The translations under genes were made by a program, and so were the position numbers. The notes under the pieces are model-generated. The model ran no database searches, was not told the origin of the DNA, and saw nothing but the letters and a program-made list of their open reading frames with translations. A stretch of 18,138 nt of DNA from JALZOC01 sp038320555 (GTDB lineage: Bacteria; Acidobacteriota; Vicinamibacteria; Vicinamibacterales; 2-12-FULL-66-21): the NCBI GenBank assembly GCA_038320555.1, contig JBBQEJ010000104.1, positions 1-18,138 on the forward strand, in the 5' to 3' direction. Shown here piece by piece: positions 14,688 to 18,138 of this stretch (position 1 is the first letter of the stretch; each line of letters starts with the position of its first letter).

Positions 14688-16037
14688 TCAGTGCGCTTTC
14701 GCTCCCTTCACTTTCGCGGCGGGCACCATCGTCCGCATCTCGAAGATCGAGATCATCGGCAGCACCCGGATAAAGAGGAAGAAAAGCGTGACGAACAAGC
14801 CGATCGTCCCGAAAAATGTCATCCAGTCCCACCGCGTCGGCCAGTACATCCCCCACGACGACGGCAGGAAGTCGCGGTGCAGGCTCGTAACGACAATCTC
14901 AAATCGCTCGAGCCACATACCCACGTTTACGAACATCGAGATGATGAACAGCATGGCCGGCGTCGTCCGCACGCTCTTGATCCAGAGGAACTGCGGCACC
15001 AGGATGTTGCAGAGCATCAGCGCCCAGTAGAACGGCCAGTACGGGCCGGTCATCCGGTTCAGGATCATGTACTGCTCGTACTTGTTCGAGCTATACCACC
15101 CGAAGAACGCTTCAAACATGTACCCGTAGGCGACGATGAGGCCGGTCACGAGCATGACCTTCCCCATGTTCTCGAGGTGCCGCATCGTGAGGAAGTCCTC
15201 GAGGTGGTAGAGCACGCGCAGCGGGATGGCGAGCGTCAGCACCATCGCGAAGCCCGCGTAGATTGCCCCCGCGACGAAGTACGGCGGAAAGATCGTCGAG
15301 TGCCAGCCCGGGATGATCCCGATCGTGAAGTCGAAGCTCACGACCGTGTGGACCGACAGCACCAGCGGCGTCGAGATGCCGGCGAGAAGCAGATAGGCGG
15401 CCTCGTAGCGTTCCCAGTGGCGCGCCGATCCGCGCCATCCAAGCGCCAGCATGCCGAACAGGCGCCGGATGTGCAGGCTCTTCGCGCGATCCCGCAGCGT
15501 CGCGAGATCGGGAACGAGGCCCACATACCAGAACATCAGCGACACCGTCAGGTACGTCGAGACAGCGAACACATCCCAGATGAGCGGGCTGCGGAACTGC
15601 GGCCAGATGCCCATCGTGTTCGGATACGGCAGCAGCCAGTACGCCGCGAGCCACGGACGCCCTGTGTGAATGAGCGGGAAGATGCCGGCGCAGGCGACGG
15701 CGAAAAGCGTCATCGCTTCCGCGAAGCGGTTGATGGACGTGCGCCAGTCCTGTTTGAGCAGCAGCAGGATCGCGGAAATCAGCGTCCCCGCGTGGCCGAT
15801 ACCGATCCACCAGACGAAGTTGATGAACGCGAACGCCCACGCGACCGGGATGTTGTTACCCCAGACGCCGATGCCACGGTAAATCGTCCACGCGATCGCG
15901 CCGCCAAAGCCGAGGGTACCGAGCCCGCTGAGAATCAGCAGCACCAGCCAGCCGCGCGATCGGCGGAGCAGTGGTGCCAGCAGCCGGTCGGTCAGCTCCG
16001 CGTCGCCCGGCCGGCCGATCATCACCGGATTCGCCAC
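14688..16037 (-). CDS. actC: alternative complex III membrane subunit ActC (NrfD-like, quinol site)
   Basis: The 449-residue polytopic protein of the NrfD/PsrC family has about ten membrane segments. Recognisable parts are an N-terminal NPVMIGRPGDAELTDRLLAP, then NFVWWIGIGHAGTLISAILLL, SVHTVVSFDFTIGIIPGWHS and IFPPYFVAGAIYAGFAMV. In ACIII this subunit binds quinol next to the iron-sulfur subunit ActB and anchors the complex. I chose GTG 16037 (V-A-N-P-V...) because the homologous N-terminus begins there; ATG 16022 is the alternative. The open frame extends to 16220, but that part is not ActC-like. A short open frame with a better ribosome site ends three bases before the GTG. ActB is normally the gene just upstream. 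Here 1.8 kb with an opposing gene intervenes, so actC needs its own promoter, which I could not pinpoint. Confidence 0.92.
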   Translation of the reverse strand: MANPVMIGRPGDAELTDRLLAPLLRRSRGWLVLLILSGLGTLGFGGAIAWTIYRGIGVWGNNIPVAWAFAFINFVWWIGIGHAGTLISAILLLLKQDWRTSINRFAEAMTLFAVACAGIFPLIHTGRPWLAAYWLLPYPNTMGIWPQFRSPLIWDVFAVSTYLTVSLMFWYVGLVPDLATLRDRAKSLHIRRLFGMLALGWRGSARHWERYEAAYLLLAGISTPLVLSVHTVVSFDFTIGIIPGWHSTIFPPYFVAGAIYAGFAMVLTLAIPLRVLYHLEDFLTMRHLENMGKVMLVTGLIVAYGYMFEAFFGWYSSNKYEQYMILNRMTGPYWPFYWALMLCNILVPQFLWIKSVRTTPAMLFIISMFVNVGMWLERFEIVVTSLHRDFLPSSWGMYWPTRWDWMTFFGTIGLFVTLFFLFIRVLPMISIFEMRTMVPAAKVKGAKAH

Positions 16038-16039
16038 GC

Positions 16040-16066
16040 TCAGGCGCCCAACGCCGGCGTTGCCAT
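16040..16066 (-). other. eight-codon open frame ahead of actC
   Basis: ATG 16066 has GGAG six bases upstream, a better site than any for actC itself. The frame encodes MATPALGA and stops at TGA 16042-16040. The actC GTG at 16037 is two bases further on, in another frame. It may be a short coupled leader, the true actC start disrupted by a frameshift or sequence error, or coincidence. Confidence 0.35.
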
Positions 16067-16525
16067 GTGACGCTCCGGGGTAGAGGTAGCAGCGATACAG
16101 AGATGCCGAGCTGATGTTGTGGTCGCGGTGATGGTCGTCACGATGCGCTCCCAGGCTGACTATCGACACGGCACAATGCGCGTGATGCAGCCCATTGCCC
16201 GCACGGGTTGAATCCGGCATGGTGAAAACCGGGAACGGTTTCGGGTTTCAGACGACCGCGCGGCCTGCGGCGCGGCCGGCGACACCATCGATCGCCCCGA
16301 TCAGGCGGCGGCGCTACGCCGCGAAGCATCGCCTTCGACCGGCCGGCTATCATCCAGGCGGCGGTGGAGCGGGCGCCGGCCCGCGGCAAAAAGCATCGCT
16401 GGAAAACCATCAAGACCGTGGTAGAAGAGCGCATATGCGAGATCGCCTGATGGATGCGAATCCAACGTGAGCCTGCGCCGCACGAGTTCACCAGCATGAG
16501 TGCTGCGTAGCCGGGTGGCGCACCC
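16067..16525. other. divergent region between actC and the hydrolase gene
   Basis: About 460 bases separate the heads of actC (leftwards) and the glycoside hydrolase gene (rightwards), and should hold promoters for both. I see no well-spaced -35/-10 pair. AAACCG (16226-16231) and CGGTTT (16236-16241) form a 6-base hairpin with a GGAA loop. Bases 16316-16450 read like a coding remnant, described separately. An open frame on the plus strand at 16195-16470 has poor composition and no family resemblance. Confidence 0.5.
16316..16450 (+). pseudogene. possible 3' remnant of an unidentified gene
   Basis: In the frame ending at TGA 16448-16450 the codons from about 16316 have mostly G or C at third positions and encode a protein-like stretch: AFDRPAIIQAAVERAP, then KKHRWKTIKTVVEERICEIA. 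No ATG, GTG or TTG start precedes it in frame before the stop at 16223-16225. It looks like the C-terminal end of a lost gene, possibly left at the junction where the hydrolase gene entered the act cluster. I cannot name the family. Confidence 0.3.
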
Positions 16526-16528
16526 GTG

Positions 16529-17815
16529 ATGGCTTCTGGCGACGACGCCCTGCTCGATCGCATCCAGCGCGAGGCCGCGGCGTACGCGCTGAACGAGTTC
16601 AGCGCCGACAATGGGCTCGTGGCAGATCGCACCCAGCCGGACGCGCCGTGCAGCATCGCCGCCGTGGGGCTCACGCTGTCGTCATATCCCGTCGTCGTGG
16701 AACGGGGCTGGCTTCCCCGGGGCGAAGCCGCTCACCGAGCCGCCACCACGCTTCGCTTCTTCGAACGAAGTCCGCAGGGCCCCGAGCCGGACGCCACCGG
16801 CTACCACGGCTTCTACTATCACTTTCTCGATATGAAGACAGGACGCCGTGCACCGCGTTCGGAGCTCTCCACCATCGACTCGGCGCTGCTGATCGTCGGC
16901 GCGCTGACGGCGGCGGGCTATTTCGGGGGCGATACGGAAGACGAGCGCGACATCCGGCGCATCGCCGAAATGCTTTACGCACGGATGGAATGGCCATGGG
17001 CGCAGATCCGCGGCGCGCCAATCTCGCACGGCTGGCGTCCCGGGAGGGGCTTTCTGCCGTACGACTGGACCGGCTACAACGAGGCGTTGATCGTCTACGC
17101 CCTCGCGCTCGGCTCCCCGACCCACCCGGTGAGCGCCGATGCATACGCCGCCTGGACCTCCACGTACAACTGGAAGCGGATCTACGGTCATGAGTACCTC
17201 TATGCCGGTCCCCTCTTCATTCACCAGCTGACCCACATCTGGGTGGACTTCCGCGACATTCAGGACGAGTACATGCGCCAGCGGCACAGCGACTACTTCG
17301 AGAACAGCCGCCGGGCCACGTTGATCCAGCAGCAGTATGCGATTCGGAATCCGCGAGGATGGGAAGGCTATGGCGCGACGACGTGGGGCATCACGGCGAG
17401 CGACGGGCCCGGTCCCAGCGTGCAGACGGTACGGGATCGATCCCGGCGGTTCTACGGCTATCGCGCCCGAGGCGTTCCCTTCGGTCCGGACGACGGCACC
17501 CTGGCGCCCTGGGCGGTGGCCAGCTCACTGCCGTTCGCACCGGAAATCGTGTTGCCCACCCTGCGGCACTTCGACCGACTCGAGCTCCGGAGCGGAAAGC
17601 GCTACGGCTTTCGCGCCACGTTCAATAGCAGCTTCCCGTCCAGCGGCGAACATCTGGCCGGCTGGGTCTCGCCCTGGTATTACGGGTTGAACGAGGGGCC
17701 GGTGATCCTGATGATCGAGAACTTCCGCAGCGGACTGATCTGGCGTCTCATCCGCCGCTCGCCGCACATCGTGACCGGGTTGCAACGGGCCGGCTTTACC
17801 GGCGGCTGGCTGTGA
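16529..17815 (+). CDS. glucoamylase-like glycoside hydrolase (PF10091 type)
   Basis: The 428-residue protein matches the glycoamylase-like family, which includes GH144 beta-1,2-glucanases and is often labelled glucoamylase family protein. Motifs in order (numbered from ATG 16529): SIAAVGLTL (42-50), GFYYHFLDMKTGRR (94-107), SELSTIDSALL (111-121), GYNEALIVYALALGSPTHP (182-200), YAGPLFIHQ (225-233), DFRDIQDEY (240-248), DYFENSRRAT (255-264), ASDGPG (290-295) and GVPFGPDDGTLAPWA (315-329). The fold is an alpha/alpha barrel; acidic residues in SELSTID and GYNEAL line the likely active site. GTG 16526 is an equally possible start; GGGTGG lies at 16513-16518. No signal peptide is visible, although many relatives are exported. 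It faces against the act genes: its stop lies three bases from that of actB. It has no evident link to respiration. Confidence 0.88.
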   Translation: MASGDDALLDRIQREAAAYALNEFSADNGLVADRTQPDAPCSIAAVGLTLSSYPVVVERGWLPRGEAAHRAATTLRFFERSPQGPEPDATGYHGFYYHFLDMKTGRRAPRSELSTIDSALLIVGALTAAGYFGGDTEDERDIRRIAEMLYARMEWPWAQIRGAPISHGWRPGRGFLPYDWTGYNEALIVYALALGSPTHPVSADAYAAWTSTYNWKRIYGHEYLYAGPLFIHQLTHIWVDFRDIQDEYMRQRHSDYFENSRRATLIQQQYAIRNPRGWEGYGATTWGITASDGPGPSVQTVRDRSRRFYGYRARGVPFGPDDGTLAPWAVASSLPFAPEIVLPTLRHFDRLELRSGKRYGFRATFNSSFPSSGEHLAGWVSPWYYGLNEGPVILMIENFRSGLIWRLIRRSPHIVTGLQRAGFTGGWL

Positions 17816-17818
17816 GTT

Positions 17819-18138
17819 TCAGTCGGCGAGCGCCGGATTGGGATTGGTGATCCGCGCGAGGTAGCGAACGCGCGGCTCGGTGCCGAGCTCGTGCAGCACG
17901 CTGTAGGCGCGCGGATGATCGCGCCAGCGGGTCACCTCGTCGTCCAAATTCGTGAGCGAGCCGAACACGATAGCCTGGGATGGGCACGCCTGCTGGCACG
18001 CGGTGCGCACCTCGCCCGTCTTCACCCCTCGCCCCTCGCCCCGCGCCACGATCTGGGTCTCCCGGATCCGCTGCACGCAGAACGTGCACTTCTCCATCAC
18101 GCCCCGCGCGCGCACGGTGACGTCCGGGTTCTTCGCCA
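17819..18138 (-). CDS. actB: alternative complex III iron-sulfur subunit ActB, C-terminal end
   Basis: Only the last 106 residues are in the window; the gene continues past the right edge. The visible part contains KNPDVTVRARGVMEKCTFC, then VRTACQQACPSQAIVFG. These are cysteine motifs of the ferredoxin-like cluster-binding domain at the end of ActB, which carries three [4Fe-4S] and one [3Fe-4S] cluster in characterised ACIII. The tail RVRYLARITNPNPAL is typical of the subunit. ActB sits on the periplasmic face and moves electrons from the quinol site of ActC to the haems of ActA. Its stop TGA (17821-17819) converges with that of the hydrolase gene three bases away, so read-through between opposing transcripts is likely here. 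The expected next gene, actC, is displaced by 1.8 kb. Confidence 0.9.
   Translation of the reverse strand, partial: AKNPDVTVRARGVMEKCTFCVQRIRETQIVARGEGRGVKTGEVRTACQQACPSQAIVFGSLTNLDDEVTRWRDHPRAYSVLHELGTEPRVRYLARITNPNPALAD

Noticed and set aside
14160..16070. A 636-codon open frame on the plus strand opposite actC and actD
   Set aside because: It is antisense to two confidently assigned membrane proteins; its product is an Arg/His/Glu-rich, low-information sequence typical of the mirror frame of GC-rich genes.
16038..16220. N-terminal extension of ActC to 16220
   Set aside because: The added residues are His-rich and unlike NrfD-family N-termini; the ActC-like sequence begins around 16037.
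16138..16674. A 178-codon minus-strand frame overlapping the start of the hydrolase gene
   Set aside because: It overlaps the well-supported hydrolase N-terminus and the actC upstream region; its product has no recognisable motif.

Overview
The window is GC-rich, densely coding bacterial DNA. The main block is a nearly complete alternative complex III (ACIII) plus caa3-type cytochrome oxidase cluster, read on the minus strand. The gene set and order, the low-complexity repeats between genes, and the style of the small proteins suggest a member of Acidobacteriota, possibly the Vicinamibacteria. That assignment is an inference from gene content; no marker gene is present.

Layout from left to right. 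(1) Bases 1-1564, plus strand: the 3' part of a metallo-beta-lactamase-fold hydrolase gene, then a secreted protein of unknown function built from two related domains. (2) Bases 1565-2558: a poorly coding stretch with a possible gene remnant, one small minus-strand gene for a 74-residue winged-helix-like protein, and hairpin or low-complexity repeats. (3) Bases 2559-6815, minus strand: a compact four-gene operon for a membrane fusion protein, a MacB/LolD-type ATPase and two FtsX-type permeases. Its reading frames touch or overlap by 1 to 4 bases. (4) Bases 7084-16037, minus strand: in transcription order actC, actD, actE, actF, a conserved 180-residue membrane-anchored protein, a SCO1/SenC copper chaperone, coxB with a fused cytochrome c domain, coxA, coxC and coxD. 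(5) Bases 16526-17815, plus strand: a glucoamylase-like (PF10091 type) glycoside hydrolase. (6) Bases 17819-18138, minus strand: the 3' end of actB.

The respiratory genes form one electron route. ACIII oxidises quinol in the membrane and passes electrons through its iron-sulfur and haem subunits (ActB, ActE, and ActA, which should lie outside the window) to the cytochrome c domain of CoxB. From there they go to CuA and the CoxA haem-copper centre, where oxygen is reduced. SCO and the 180-residue protein sit between the two complexes and probably help assembly.

The least ordinary features are these. The act operon is split between actB and actC by an oppositely oriented carbohydrate-active gene. 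An island of 7-base repeats around a 40-base palindrome lies between actD and actE, and the ActE frame runs through it. An eight-codon open frame with a good ribosome site ends just before the actC start. The 746-1564 protein carries an internal duplication. I found no clearly new defence, mobile or RNA system, and no tRNA, rRNA or CRISPR array.
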